This document shows, piece by piece, positions 1 through 10,435 of a stretch of 64,000 nt of DNA (positions are counted from its first letter, which is position 1; every line of letters starts with the position of its first letter). The notes under the pieces are model-generated. The model was not told where the DNA came from and ran no database searches. It worked only from the letters and a program-made list of their open reading frames with translations. The stretch is from Alopecurus myosuroides (taxonomy: Eukaryota > Streptophyta > Magnoliopsida > Poales > Poaceae). The translations under genes and the position numbers were made by a program. Location of the stretch: positions 113,096,019-113,160,018 of the forward strand of contig CM054061.1 in the NCBI GenBank assembly GCA_028641055.1, in the 5' to 3' direction.

Positions 1-480
1 AATCATTGCGTGAGGATCATGTCGAAGCTTTCAGCACATCACCCGCCTGGCCAGGGCCAGCTTTCTGAAAGTTCATCACCGAACCAGCCTCTCTCTCTGA
101 GTTGTTTATCAGACTATTGCCTGGGCCAATGCGGTCGACAAGGATATTGTTGTTTTAGCTGGGAGCATTGTATTTGCGTCGAGCGTTTTGATCGCATGCG
201 CTTTTAGTTGTAAGCATGCATTGAATCTCTACCTGGACGTTTCTGAATCTGGCCGAACTAAGTGGACATGTCAAATAAGAGGGAGCAGATCAGCAGAGCG
301 TCAGTTCACCGATTCATTCAGCAATCATCACCCGGGTAGTAACCGGCATGTCCCTCGTAGCTCATTCCAACATTTCGCTTCTCGTGTGCATCTCCGTTAC
401 CTCTTTTAACCTATTTTTCTTCCTTCTAGTTTTCAAAAAAAAAAATTGAGATAAATAACTTTCTTACTCTTTTTGCATAG

Positions 481-681
481 CTTGGAGGCTTGGATTGTTT
501 ATACGTACACATCGCAGAAATGCAAAGGTGGAAACTTGCTTGTCTTGTTGAGACTTCAGACTCTGAAGATCGATCACAGTCAGACATGCCGATTTCTCGG
601 AGCGAATTGGGTTTGCTGAGAGGAGGCCAAGAAGATATTTTTGCTCGGCAAAGCGGTAGCACAGGTAACTTGGTCGAATAA
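481..681 (+). other. possible terminal exon of an unidentified upstream gene
   Basis: A pyrimidine-rich stretch ending in TTTTTGCATAG at 470-480 looks like a 3' splice site. The frame that follows stays open to a TAA at 679-681 and has non-repetitive, hydrophilic composition (roughly 65 residues, with Ser/Glu/Asp-rich and Gln/Gly-rich parts). I do not recognise the protein. The start of the gene would lie left of the window. It could equally be chance open sequence between genes; nothing else in 1-480 looks coding to me. Confidence 0.2.
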
Positions 682-1341
682 AATAGAGAGTAGCAGAGAT
701 GATCCGAGTGGCGCATCACGTAAACACCACCAAAGGCACCAACGCGTAATTAAAGCGAACTAAAGACGAGCATTAACCTTGGTCGCCTCCTGACGAGCAA
801 CAAGTGTCCGAATTGATCTACCAACCAAACTAGATGGACCTGTAATGTACTAAGCCTCTAATCTTTTCTTTCTAGAATACACCCCTAATCCCTTTTGGCA
901 TGGATATTCTCTAAACCCTTCTGGAACCTGCAGATGGGTTAACAACTCGTGTGTGCTAGCTGCTTCAGATTTTTTTTCTTCTTCTTCTTTGAGCTACTCG
1001 CTTGCTACATCTACTCCCACAGGACACAAGTTGCCATAAAAACAAGTGCAACTAACCTTATACAAACAAATTAGTGGGCAATTTGGCACATCACTTTCCC
1101 TAATTCTACTTTGACCGCCACACCTAGTGTCCCGAGTCCCAACCAACCCGGCCTGGTTTCCCTCCGCGCCACCCACCGGAAACAGGCGGCGGAGCCCAAA
1201 ACCGCCACCTTTCCTCCGTTTTCTGCTGAGAAAACTATCCCCAACTCTCCCAAGTGACCCTGGAAGTTGCTCCTACACCGCAGTAACAAATGGCCAAGTT
1301 GCTCTGAGTTGTGGCCACCGCAATCTTGTTTGTCCCAGGTG

Positions 1342-1349
1342 TATAATAA
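1342..1349 (+). promoter_or_regulatory. probable TATA box of the PYL5-like gene
   Basis: TATAATAA lies about 175 bp upstream of the start codon, just before a C-rich, T/C-rich leader typical of grass 5' UTRs. A start site near 1375 would give a leader of about 140 nt. No competing TATA-like motif lies between 1360 and 1505; TATAATG at 1513-1519 overlaps the start codon. Position and composition are seen; function is inferred. Confidence 0.45.
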
Positions 1350-1516
1350 GTGCCCGGCCACCTCTCTCGCTCCCCCAAGGGACCATCGGCCGGTGATCTT
1401 TCTTTCTTCCTTCTTCCTAACCCACCTCTCCGCAGCAACTGCGAGCTCCTCCGGTGCTGTAAGAAACCAAGAAGAGCTTTGCCTTGAGGGTCCACGGGGC
1501 AGTGCGGGAGCTTATA

Positions 1517-2134
1517 ATGCCGTGCACGTCTCTACGGCCGTCGCCGCCGCAGCGAGCCCGGGTCGTGGGCGGCGGAGGGGGGTGGAAGGCGGCGGCGCAC
1601 GCGGCGTCGTGCGGGGTGGTGCCGGGAGAGGTGGCGCGGCACCACGAGCACGCGGTTGGGGCGGGGCAGTGCTGCTCGGCGGTGGTGCAGGCGATCGAGG
1701 CGCCCGTGGAAGCCGTGTGGGCCGTGGTGCGGCGCTTCGACCGGCCGCAGGCGTACAAGAACTTCATCCGGAGCTGCCGCCTCGTGGACGGCGACGGCGG
1801 CGCGGTGGGCTCCGTGCGCGAGGTCAAGGTCGTCTCCGGCCTCCCCGCCACCAGCAGCCGCGAGCGGCTGGAGATCCTCGACGACGAGCGCCACGTGCTC
1901 AGCTTCCGCGTCGTCGGCGGCGAGCACCGCCTCTCCAACTACCGGTCGGTCACCACCGTGCACGAGACCGCGTCGGCGGCCGCAGCGGGCGGCGCCGTCG
2001 TCGTGGAGTCGTACGTCGTGGACGTGCCACCCGGGAACACCGCCGACGAGACGCGCACGTTCGTGGACACCATCGTGCGGTGCAACCTCCAGTCGCTGGC
2101 GCGAACCGCCCAGCAGCTCGCCCTCGCCGCTTAG
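1517..2134 (+). CDS. PYL5: PYR/PYL/RCAR abscisic acid receptor, PYL5-like (subfamily II)
   Basis: Single-exon gene for a 205-residue START/Bet v1-fold hormone receptor. The family binds ABA in a closed pocket and then blocks clade A PP2C phosphatases, releasing SnRK2 kinases, in cytosol and nucleus. Visible hallmarks are the RHHEH motif (41-45) that typifies the PYL4-6 group, the pocket lysine in AYKNF (K81), the gate loop SGLPA (107-111), the latch GGEHRL (134-139), the pocket glutamate in VVESYVVD (E164), and the conserved DVPPGNT and C-terminal helix (168-196). I chose ATG 1517 over the in-frame ATG 1484 because the protein then begins MPCTS, like its rice relatives, and the leader fits the TATA box. 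Length is normal for subfamily II and no key residue is missing. Codons are strongly G/C-ending, as in many grass single-exon genes. Orthology to rice OsPYL/RCAR5 is from memory, not a search. Confidence 0.95.
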   Translation: MPCTSLRPSPPQRARVVGGGGGWKAAAHAASCGVVPGEVARHHEHAVGAGQCCSAVVQAIEAPVEAVWAVVRRFDRPQAYKNFIRSCRLVDGDGGAVGSVREVKVVSGLPATSSRERLEILDDERHVLSFRVVGGEHRLSNYRSVTTVHETASAAAAGGAVVVESYVVDVPPGNTADETRTFVDTIVRCNLQSLARTAQQLALAA

Positions 2135-3251
2135 TTGCACGCCGGTCCTGACCGGCGGCCACCGGCTCGCGTGCCGGTTTTTCTAGGAGGTCGTTTGCCT
2201 TATTGTTTCCTGACACTTGTGTTGCCTCTTTTGAGGCGTTTGGTCGATCAACAATCGGCACGTGTGGTTCGATCTTGTGTTTTACCCTTTTCATTTTCAC
2301 TACACAGAGTACAAAAAACATTGTGCTAGCTAGTTAGTGCTGCGTGATATTAACTCACTCTTGTTCATACGTACACATGATGTATAACTTAGCTTCCTGC
2401 AGCTTGGCTACTTAACTTGATGGATGCTAGCGCTTAACTCTTCTTGCAATGCCAAAATTGATTCCGTTGTTGTTTGCTGGTAACCAACGACGCAACATCA
2501 AAATCCCGAACCAAAATTGCTAAATATCAGAGGGGGGGAGTAGTTGGTTGATTAAGCAGGAACCATTAAGTAGGACCAGTTCTTGATCAATTGAATTAGG
2601 ACCGGTTAAGTTGTACCAAACGAATGCACATGGAACCAATGGAAGGGAAGTGACCAAACCATAGCTAACCATGAACTGTCTGCATCTGTTCCACCAATGG
2701 TAGCTGTTCTGACTGCATGGCCAGTAAGGTTTTTCAGTCTCAGCTGTTCTTCAGAAATAAACAAACAGCTCGCATGTACGCTTCCCCTTCCACGCGCAAT
2801 TTCTTAATCGGTTGACTTTGATGATATACTTCTTGCCCCAAGACTTTGATTTCTCGTGATTTTATTGAGATCTCAGGTGGCATCCGAGTGAAAATATGTA
2901 ATGCTAGTTAAGTCTAGGGTCTACGCTAGCTACTGGCACTCGTAGATCTCGATGTCTTCATACCCGGTCGTCTCTACGAACCGTATCGTCCTCGTATCAG
3001 GAAGATCGCGTATAAATATGTCGCTGTCAGTACGACGATACACAGTTAATTCAGAGAAGAAAGATGGGTGCAAAGATTCTATTCCATGCAGAATGCAAAA
3101 GCACTGTGATATGTAGTGTGGAAGCAATGCATGAGCGTGACTTAACAATGGAGGAAAAGCAGATGATTCGTCGATGAAGGGGGCTGGCCGCTGGCAGAGA
3201 GGGAAAGATCGCAGCCAAGTTGCTCCACTCTGGAGCCGAGCAGCGCGCGTA
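2135..3251. other. 3' flank of the PYL5-like gene, no gene seen
   Basis: This holds the 3' UTR and low-copy-looking flank. I see no convincing poly(A) signal near the stop; an AATAAA-like AAATAAA at about 2755 is distant. Short open frames here have no recognisable content. Confidence 0.5.
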
Positions 3252-3395
3252 CAGGCGCGATTCAATTAAATTTAGAGCGCATCTGCCTGGCCTGTAGGGG
3301 AATCAACCCACACGTACGCTGCGTACGGATCCTTTGTTTCTTCCCTTGTTGGCCGTAAAAAGCATTGACGACGGTGATTCCGACTAACAATAACT
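3252..3395 (+). repeat. short outlying copy of the segmental repeat
   Basis: About 140 bp, including GTTGGCCGTAAAAAGCATTG at 3350-3369, matches 29018-29150 and 56445-56580 with scattered substitutions and small indels. It shows that part of the segmental repeat of the right half of the window also lies next to the receptor gene. Confidence 0.75.
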
Positions 3396-3439
3396 GTCGT
3401 ATTCTAAGTTTATTATTTTTGATAGATATTAGGACATAG
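3391..3439 (+). repeat. fragment matching the unit junction of the 670-bp tandem array
   Basis: A stretch of about 48 bp (AACTGTCGTATTCTAAGTTT and on) closely matches the junction between units of the array at 15573-15620, 16240-16290 and 16910-16960. The match stops at about 3439. Confidence 0.6.
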
Positions 3440-3520
3440 TAGCTGAATGTCCGTGCGTTGTCGCGGACAACAAAGTAAGGCATTGATTCAAACAATTTTG
3501 TAACTCAAAACAGATACTTA

Positions 3521-4397
3521 GAGCATCTCCAACAACGATTGTAAAATTCCTTAGGATTTGTAAAAACTGCCTTTTTTTAGCATTTGGGACAGAAAAACCA
3601 TCTCGAGCAGCATTTGTATAACCGATCCCCACACCAAATTTTTTACAAAGCTGGCTAAAACTACACCTTCTCTTTGTATATTTACAAAGTCGCCAACCAC
3701 TTCGCAAACTAGGTGAAACACACGCAGGAGAACTCAACTACTCTGTCCGGGCTCTTCCTGCCCGACGCGCCAGTGGCGGCCACCGCCTCGCCGGACGCCG
3801 TTCTCCTTTGGCGCCGCCTCCCATGCGTGCCCCGAGGTCCCCTGCTGTGCCCCCTCTGGTTTTCCCGCCGACCCGAGCATCTCCGCCACCGAATCGAGGC
3901 CGCCCCGTCCTCACAGCTGCCGGCCGATTCGTCCGGAGGAAGCCGTCGCCTGGGCAGGAGAAGCTCGGCGCGGCCCTCTCGCGCCCCACCCCACCTTTCC
4001 CTGTCCGCACAAGCTCCGACGCCACCGAATCGGGCAGTGCCATGCCTGCATAGCCGCCGGCCGATTCGGCGCGCTGGAGGCCGTCGGCAGTGCGGGAAGC
4101 CTCACGCCGTGCCTCCTTGCCTCCTCTGCGCCTGTCCTTCGCCGCCCCGCCCGCCTCCTTGTCCGCCTACCTTCCTCCGTGTGGTTCGTCGCCGGTCAGA
4201 CCGCTGCGAGGAAGAAAATGGCCTCTGTGTGGCTGACTTTATGACCCCACATGTCATTGTTACATACACATAATTTGGCAATCTAGTTACACAAATGCTA
4301 CCAAAGCAAAAAATATGTTGACATTGTAAACCTTCTCTCTCCTCTTTGTATCACCAGTTTTTAGCAATCCATTATACAAATGTTATTGGAGATGCTC
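3521..4397. mobile_element. PIF/Harbinger-type element with TTA target duplication
   Basis: The ends are inverted copies: GAGCATCTCCAACAA at 3521 and its complement, ending GGAGATGCTC, at 4397. Both are flanked by TTA (3518-3520 and 4398-4400), the three-base duplication of PIF/Harbinger elements. The 877-bp element has AT-rich arms and a GC-rich core (about 3740-4200) with overlapping open frames on both strands. I recognise no transposase, so it is non-autonomous. The core could be captured gene DNA. Confidence 0.75.
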
Positions 4398-4560
4398 TTA
4401 GCATGCGTCTTACAAATGTCTTGCGACAAATATTGCCTTATGCTCGCTATAAACAAAATATACGTCAGGTAAACCTAGTGAAGGAATGAAAAAAAAAACA
4501 CTGCCTAGAAGAGGGTGTGTACTACGAGTTTGTATCACAGTAGTAGATGCGCCTAAATGA

Positions 4561-5643
4561 TGTTAGGAATTTAGGCAATTTACAGATTAAATTAATCCAA
4601 GTATAAACCACGATCATGACGTAAGCATACTGATAATTAACCATATTCATGCATACTAGGTTGACAGTAGACACATCTACGCAAACTACTAGTATCGCAC
4701 ACATGGAAATAACAAGGGCAGGGATAAACGTGTTATACCCTGCAGTTGGCCAATTGGCAGTAGTCGTAGCAGAGGCGGCAGCCGCAGCGTTGGCGGCCTC
4801 AGCAGCAGCAGCGGCCTCGGTGGCAGCAGCGGCGGCAGCAGCAGCTCATTCGGCTTCGGAGGCCATGTTGATGATGAGGTAGTAGTCGAAGTAGACGTAC
4901 GGCAGCGAGCAGTCGCGTAGGAGACGCTCCCCAAAAACCTAATCGCCCCTCTCCCGTACAGGATCTGGAGAGGCGGGGTTTCGGAGGCCTGCTCTCCCGT
5001 CGGCCGTGTACGCGGTAGACGGGATGGGATCACCGGAGGCAGCAACAGAGAGAGGAACGACAGTGGGTACAGAGCGTATGAGTTGTGTGTATGTGTCCGC
5101 CCCTGCGACCTCAATATATAGGCACGGTAGGAGAACGGTCAGCTCACAAATCAATTTGGCGTTTACTACAGCCGTTACCACGTAATCAATGCGTCGTTTT
5201 ACTGCGCGCGGTTAACACGTGATCAATGCGGCGTTTTACTACGCGCGGCTGTTACCAAAATAAATGTGACGCAATAGACAGCAATCAATATGACGTCTCA
5301 TATTATTGGCGTGTCTGTTGACTCCGTTTCCAACTGCCAAAATAAAGGCATCGGCTCGGCTCATTCCCGCAACCCGCGGCGCGTCGTGACGAGGCGAGGC
5401 GAGGCGAGGCGTGGCGAGGCGGGCGGCGGAGGAGGAGGAGCGCGCGTGTGGAACACCTCCACTACTCCTCTCTCTTCATACCAAGTCACACTAGTGGGGA
5501 GAGAGCTCACCTTATAAACTGGTGCAAAACTCTCCCAACTAGCAATGTGGGACTAAACTCCCACCATTTGCTATGGCAGCATGGGCCTTAGGGATTAAAT
5601 GGAAATTGCCTAATGGGCCTGCTAGCCCATGCGAATTTCAGCA
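4561..5643 (-). repeat. 3' LTR of the young copia element
   Basis: 1083-bp direct repeat of 10130-11212. It contains the two-copy 37-bp U3 repeat at 5179-5252, a GAGGC run near 5395-5425, and the Ala-codon-rich start of the gag frame near 4780-4870, which is not translated into pol from this copy. Confidence 0.95.
5179..5252. promoter_or_regulatory. two tandem 37-bp units in LTR U3 (3' LTR copy)
   Basis: Units begin at 5179 and 5216. Each has CACGT(A/G)ATCAATGCG followed by CGTTTTACT and GCGCGCGG-like sequence. The second unit has a perfect G-box CACGTG. Tandem U3 units of this kind often act as retrotransposon enhancers; that role is inferred. Confidence 0.55.
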
Positions 5644-5656
5644 ATCCCCCACCAGA
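5644..5656 (-). other. polypurine tract of the young copia element
   Basis: On the minus strand the sequence just before the 3' LTR reads CTGGTGGGGGAT and then TGCTGAAATTCG. The G-run directly abutting the LTR is the expected plus-strand primer of reverse transcription. Confidence 0.7.
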
Positions 5657-6187
5657 TCCCGAAGACCCATGTGTTGTCCTCTGTTCCATTCAGTGTTTTT
5701 ATATACCGGCATTTTCAGTGGAGACCCGTTAAGGTTGAACATCCACCTAGAACAAGTAGCTACACTACATCACAACTGAACAATGGACTATGCCTTGAAT
5801 TGTCAGTTTGGCGTAAAATAGTTTCACTAAATGTCTTGCCAGTACTAGGCTGCCGAAGGCTGACCCCTCGGGTGGAGCATATTAGTCATACTCCTGGCCT
5901 ATTCATGAACTTATTAGAGATCACCCAATCTCATAGACTGTGACCAGCAGTCAGGATCATATAGGTGTGCTCCTCCAAAGATCGCTCTGTAGGATAGCAT
6001 CTTGCTTATACAAGCCTTGGAACATATTAAGACAAAAGTCAACCTGCCATACAATTTTTGAGAGTACTGCATCTCCAGTGGAGTGGGTTAGTAAAAATTA
6101 CTCTCCTCAGTTAACCACTAGCTTGTTTTCCGAGGTCCCACTTCACGGGATCTCCGATCACATAGGTTGGGTTACTGCCATGGCAAC

Positions 6188-9100
6188 TCATGTGGGTCTC
6201 ATACCCATCTCCCTCGATGCACTTTCTATCACAACACGTGATAGCCCTTTAGTAAAGGGATCTGCCAGATTTTTAGCCGACTGGATATAATCCACCGCTA
6301 TCACTCCGGAGTTTCTTAAATGTCTGACAGCTTTTAATCTCATTTTTATGTGCTTTGTGGACTGTGCATTGTCCTTTGAACTCTTCACCTTGACAATCAC
6401 TGTTTGATTGTCACAGTTCATAAGGATAGCCGGTACTGGCTTTTCAACCACAGGCAAGTCCATCAAAAGATCTCGAAGCCATTCTGCTTCGACACTAGAC
6501 GTGTCTAATGCTGTCAATTCTGCTTCCATTGTCGATCTCGTTAAGATCGTTTGCTTGCAAGACTTCCAGGAAACAGCACCACCTCCAAGGATAAACACAT
6601 ACCCCGTTGTGGCTTTCATCTCATCAGCATCAGAGATCCAATTCGCATCACAATACCCTTCAAGTACCGAAGGATATCCACTGTAGTGAAGTCCATGGTT
6701 CACGGTACCTTTCAGATAGCGCATAATTCTTTCTACAGCATGCCAATGCACATCACCCGGATTGGAAACAAACCGGCTTAGTTTGCACACAGCAAACATG
6801 ATGTCAGGCGTCGTAGCGCTCGCTAGATACATGAGTGAACCAATTACTTGAGAATACCTCAGCTGATCCTTAGCTGTGCCTTCGAACTTTCGAATCCACA
6901 CACTAGGATCATATGGCGTTGGAGAAGTTTTGCAGTCCGAATATCCAAAACGACTCAAAACCTTCTCAACATAATGGGATTGCAGAAGTGTAATCCCACC
7001 CTCATTGTTTCTCAATAGCTTGATGTTCAAGATAACATCAGCCACACCAAGATCTTTCATCTCAAAGTTCTGGGATAGAAATGACTTAACCTCATTGATT
7101 ACTTTGAGGTTGGTCCCAAATATCAGTATGTCATCAACATACAAACACAAAATAACTCCTTCGCCCCCACCATGGCGATAGTATACACATTTGTCAGCTT
7201 CATTAACAACAAAGCCAACAGATGTTAAAGTTGTATTGAACTTCTCATGCCATTGCTTAGGTGCTTGTTTCAGCCCATATAAAGATTTCAGTAATTTACA
7301 CACCTTTCCTTCTTGACCATCTAACACAAAGCCATCTGGCTGTTGCATATAGATTTCCTCGTCTAACTCTCCATTTAGGAAAGCCGTCTTAACATCCATC
7401 TGATGGACGAGAAGACCATGCGAGGCCGCCAACGAGAGTAATACTCGAATGGTGGTCAGTCTGGCCACAGGTGAATAAGTGTCAAAGAAATCTTCATCTT
7501 CTTTCTGGGAATAACCCTTGGCCACAAGTCTAGCCTTGTACTTTTCAATCGTACCATCAGGCCTAAGCTTCTTTTTGAACACCCACTTACATCCTAATGG
7601 TTTACATCCATAAGGACGTTCAGTGATCTCCCACGTTCCATTAGCCATGATGGAATCCATCTCGCTACGGACCGCTTCTCTCCAGTAGTCAGCATCTGGA
7701 GATGCATAAGCTTCTGAAATAGAAGTGGGAGTATCATCCACAAGGTACACAAGGAAATCATCACCAAAGGACTTTGCAGTCCTCTGTCTCTTGCCCCTAC
7801 CAAGGGTTTCCTCGTCATCCTTCTCAGGATTCTCATCATGTGTTTGTTCATAATATTCCATAGTAATGGCAGGTTCAGGAGTCTCCTCTGATTCCTGTCT
7901 AGAAGTGCTTTGCATATCTCTCATAGGAAAAATATCCTCAAAGAATGTAGCATCTTTAGACTCCAAAATCGTACCGACCTTCACGTCAGGTACCTCAGAT
8001 TTCACTACTAGAAATCTATAGTCAACGCTATTCTTAGCGTATCCCAAATTAACGCAATCCACGGTCTTTGGTCCAAGTTTACGCTTTTTGGGGATCGGCA
8101 CATTGACTTTTGCCAAACAGCCCCAAGTACGTAAGTACGAGAGTGTTGTTTTTCTCTTCTCCCATTGCTCATAGGGAGTGACCTCATTGTCTTTCGTCGG
8201 AACTTTATTCAGGACATGACATGATGTCAATATAGCCTCCCCCCACCATGCCTTGGATAAACCCGATGTATCTAACATGGCGTTAACCAAATCTGTTAGA
8301 GTACGGTTTTTCCTTTCGGCAACCCCATTTGACTGAGGTGAATAGAGAGGCGTCCTCTCGTGAATAATGCCATGTTCCGCACAGAAAGAGTCAAACTCAT
8401 TAGAGAAATACTCTCCACCACGATCTGACCGGATTCGTTTAATTTTCTTTTCAAGTTGATTCTCAACTTCTGCCTTATAGATTTTAAAGTAGTGTAGAGC
8501 CTCGTCTTTAGTGTTTAACAGATATACATAGCAAAACCTAGTGGAATCATCTATTAACGTCATGAAGTATCTCTTTCCACCTTTAGTCAACACACCATTC
8601 ATCTCACAGAGATCAGAATGTATGAGTTCTAATGGCGCCAAGTGTCTCTCCTCCGCAGCCTTGTGGGGCTTGCGAGGTTGCTTTGCTTGTACACACGAAT
8701 GGCACTTAGAACCTTTGGCTAAAGTGAAACTTGGAATTAAATTTAGTTTTGCTAACCGCGTCATGCAACTGAAACCAACGTGACAAAGACGTGAATGCCA
8801 AACTTCTGTTTCATTAACACTCGAATGAATATTGTTCACGACTTTATTACAAAAATCAGCGAGGGAAAAGCGGAACAGACCTCCGCACTCATACCCTTTT
8901 CCAACAAACAGTCCATATTTCGTTACAACTACTTTATTGGACTCGAAAACCAACTTAAATCCTTCTCTACATAGAAGGGAGCCACTAACGAGATTCTTCT
9001 TGATGGCGGGGACATGCTGCACGTTCTTGAGCTGCACGATCCTTCCCGAAGTAAACTTCAGATCGACCGTGCCAACACCAAGTACAGAAGCACTTGCGCC

Positions 9101-10435
9101 GTTCCCCATCAATACGGACCCGTTCCTTGTGACCTGATAAGAAGAAAACAATGAGATGTCAGCACACACATGAATGTTTGCACCTGTGTCAATCCACCAA
9201 TCAGTAGACTGACAAACTGAAAATACAGTAAACAAATTACCATACCCAGATGCCCCATTCTCATTGTTGCTCACGATCATGTTGACAGCCTTGGAATCCT
9301 GTCCTGGCTTCACATACTTCTTTGGGCACTTCCCAGCCCAGTGTTCCAGTGAACCACAAGTGAAGCAGCCATCTTTCTTCTTATCCTTCTTGAAGGTCTT
9401 CTTAGCCTTCTTCTTGAAGTCGGTATTCTGCTGGACACCAGTCCTCGCCTTGTTCTTGTGGGAGTTGTAGTTCTTCTGTACCATATTGGCCACAGAAGTC
9501 CCTTCATTCCCTTTTCCATGCGAGTCCTTTGCCCTCGAATTCTGCTCAACACTCAGATGGCCGATGACATCCTCTACTGAGAATTCACGCCTCTGATGTT
9601 TCATAGTGGTGGCAAAGCTCCTCCAGGAATTAGGCAGCTTGGCGATTATGCATCCCGCGACATACTTGCCCGGTAACACGCACTTGAGAATTTCAAGCTC
9701 CTTAGCGATGCACTGTATCTCATGAGCCTGCTCCAAAACAGAACGGTTTTCGACCATTCTGTAGTCATGGAACTGCTCTATACTGTACATCTCGCTGCCA
9801 GCATCGGTTGCGCCGAATTTGGATTCGAGCGCCTCCCACAAGTCCTTGGCAACCCGCACATGTAAATATGCGTCAACAAACTTCTCTCCGATCACGCTTA
9901 GAACGCATCCAACAAAGATGACGGTGGCATCCCTAAACGCCTTCTCCTGATCAGGAGTAATCGTTTCCGTGGGAGTGACACCGACGACCCAGAACACGTT
10001 CATAGCCGTGAGCCATAAGAATGTTTTGGTCTGCCAACGCTTAAAGTACGTCCCCGTAAACGGGTCCGGTTTCAGTGCAGTAGCAAAACCATGAATCGAA
10101 AATTGCCTACACATATTAGGTTTTTGGATTGTTAGGAATTTAGGCAATTTACAGATTAAATTAATCCAAGTATAAACCACGATCATGACGTAAGCATACT
10201 GATAATTAACCATATTCATGCATACTAGGTTGACAGTAGACACATCTACGCAAACTACTAGTATCGCACACATGGAAATAACAAGGGCAGGGATAAACGT
10301 GTTATACCCTGCAGTTGGCCAATTGGCAGTAGTCGTAGCAGAGGCGGCAGCCGCAGCGTTGGCGGCCTCAGCAGCAGCAGCGGCCTCGGTGGCAGCAGCG
10401 GCGGCAGCAGCAGCTCGTTCGGCTTCGGAGGCCAT
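6188..10435 (-). CDS. copia gag-pol polyprotein, intact, starting inside the 5' LTR
   Basis: An uninterrupted 1415-codon frame. In order: an Ala-rich leader and a hydrophobic stretch (about 1-100) encoded in the LTR; gag with a CX2CX4HX4C zinc knuckle (about 356-370); an aspartic protease with DTGA (about 415); an integrase with HHCC finger and D,D,E residues (first Asp near 608, then DRGGEY and NGVAERKNR); a reverse transcriptase with YVDD (about 1097); and an RNase H beginning at the CDANW motif (about 1260). The order protease-integrase-RT-RNase H defines Ty1/copia. The encoded enzymes copy and integrate the element in cytoplasmic particles and nucleus. The oddity is that the frame begins at 10435 in the LTR and crosses the LTR/internal junction without a stop. 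See the possible intron at 10107-10307. All key catalytic motifs seem present, so the protein may be functional. Confidence 0.93.
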   Translation of the reverse strand: MASEAERAAAAAAAATEAAAAAEAANAAAAASATTTANWPTAGYNTFIPALVISMCAILVVCVDVSTVNLVCMNMVNYQYAYVMIVVYTWINLICKLPKFLTIQKPNMCRQFSIHGFATALKPDPFTGTYFKRWQTKTFLWLTAMNVFWVVGVTPTETITPDQEKAFRDATVIFVGCVLSVIGEKFVDAYLHVRVAKDLWEALESKFGATDAGSEMYSIEQFHDYRMVENRSVLEQAHEIQCIAKELEILKCVLPGKYVAGCIIAKLPNSWRSFATTMKHQRREFSVEDVIGHLSVEQNSRAKDSHGKGNEGTSVANMVQKNYNSHKNKARTGVQQNTDFKKKAKKTFKKDKKKDGCFTCGSLEHWAGKCPKKYVKPGQDSKAVNMIVSNNENGASGYGNLFTVFSVCQSTDWWIDTGANIHVCADISLFSSYQVTRNGSVLMGNGASASVLGVGTVDLKFTSGRIVQLKNVQHVPAIKKNLVSGSLLCREGFKLVFESNKVVVTKYGLFVGKGYECGGLFRFSLADFCNKVVNNIHSSVNETEVWHSRLCHVGFSCMTRLAKLNLIPSFTLAKGSKCHSCVQAKQPRKPHKAAEERHLAPLELIHSDLCEMNGVLTKGGKRYFMTLIDDSTRFCYVYLLNTKDEALHYFKIYKAEVENQLEKKIKRIRSDRGGEYFSNEFDSFCAEHGIIHERTPLYSPQSNGVAERKNRTLTDLVNAMLDTSGLSKAWWGEAILTSCHVLNKVPTKDNEVTPYEQWEKRKTTLSYLRTWGCLAKVNVPIPKKRKLGPKTVDCVNLGYAKNSVDYRFLVVKSEVPDVKVGTILESKDATFFEDIFPMRDMQSTSRQESEETPEPAITMEYYEQTHDENPEKDDEETLGRGKRQRTAKSFGDDFLVYLVDDTPTSISEAYASPDADYWREAVRSEMDSIMANGTWEITERPYGCKPLGCKWVFKKKLRPDGTIEKYKARLVAKGYSQKEDEDFFDTYSPVARLTTIRVLLSLAASHGLLVHQMDVKTAFLNGELDEEIYMQQPDGFVLDGQEGKVCKLLKSLYGLKQAPKQWHEKFNTTLTSVGFVVNEADKCVYYRHGGGEGVILCLYVDDILIFGTNLKVINEVKSFLSQNFEMKDLGVADVILNIKLLRNNEGGITLLQSHYVEKVLSRFGYSDCKTSPTPYDPSVWIRKFEGTAKDQLRYSQVIGSLMYLASATTPDIMFAVCKLSRFVSNPGDVHWHAVERIMRYLKGTVNHGLHYSGYPSVLEGYCDANWISDADEMKATTGYVFILGGGAVSWKSCKQTILTRSTMEAELTALDTSSVEAEWLRDLLMDLPVVEKPVPAILMNCDNQTVIVKVKSSKDNAQSTKHIKMRLKAVRHLRNSGVIAVDYIQSAKNLADPFTKGLSRVVIESASREMGMRPT
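10107..10307 (-). other. possible 201-bp intron spanning the LTR/internal junction
   Basis: On the minus strand a donor GCAGG/GTATAAC has its first intron base at 10307. An acceptor AATATGTGTAG/GCAATT has its last intron base at 10107. The stretch is T-rich, carries a CTAAT branch-site-like motif 9-14 nt before the acceptor, and is 201 nt long, a multiple of three. Removing it keeps the gag frame and deletes the hydrophobic segment, giving a conventional gag start. The interval also contains the place where a primer-binding site should be. Splicing is inferred. Confidence 0.5.

Noticed and set aside
1267..2186. Long overlapping frames on both strands across the receptor gene, up to 294 codons
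   Set aside because: They are shadows caused by the very GC-rich coding sequence; only the frame from 1517 carries family motifs.
4649..5114. Ala-rich plus-strand and Leu/Pro-rich minus-strand frames, repeated at 10218-10683
   Set aside because: They are other-frame readings of the copia LTR and of the start of its gag frame.
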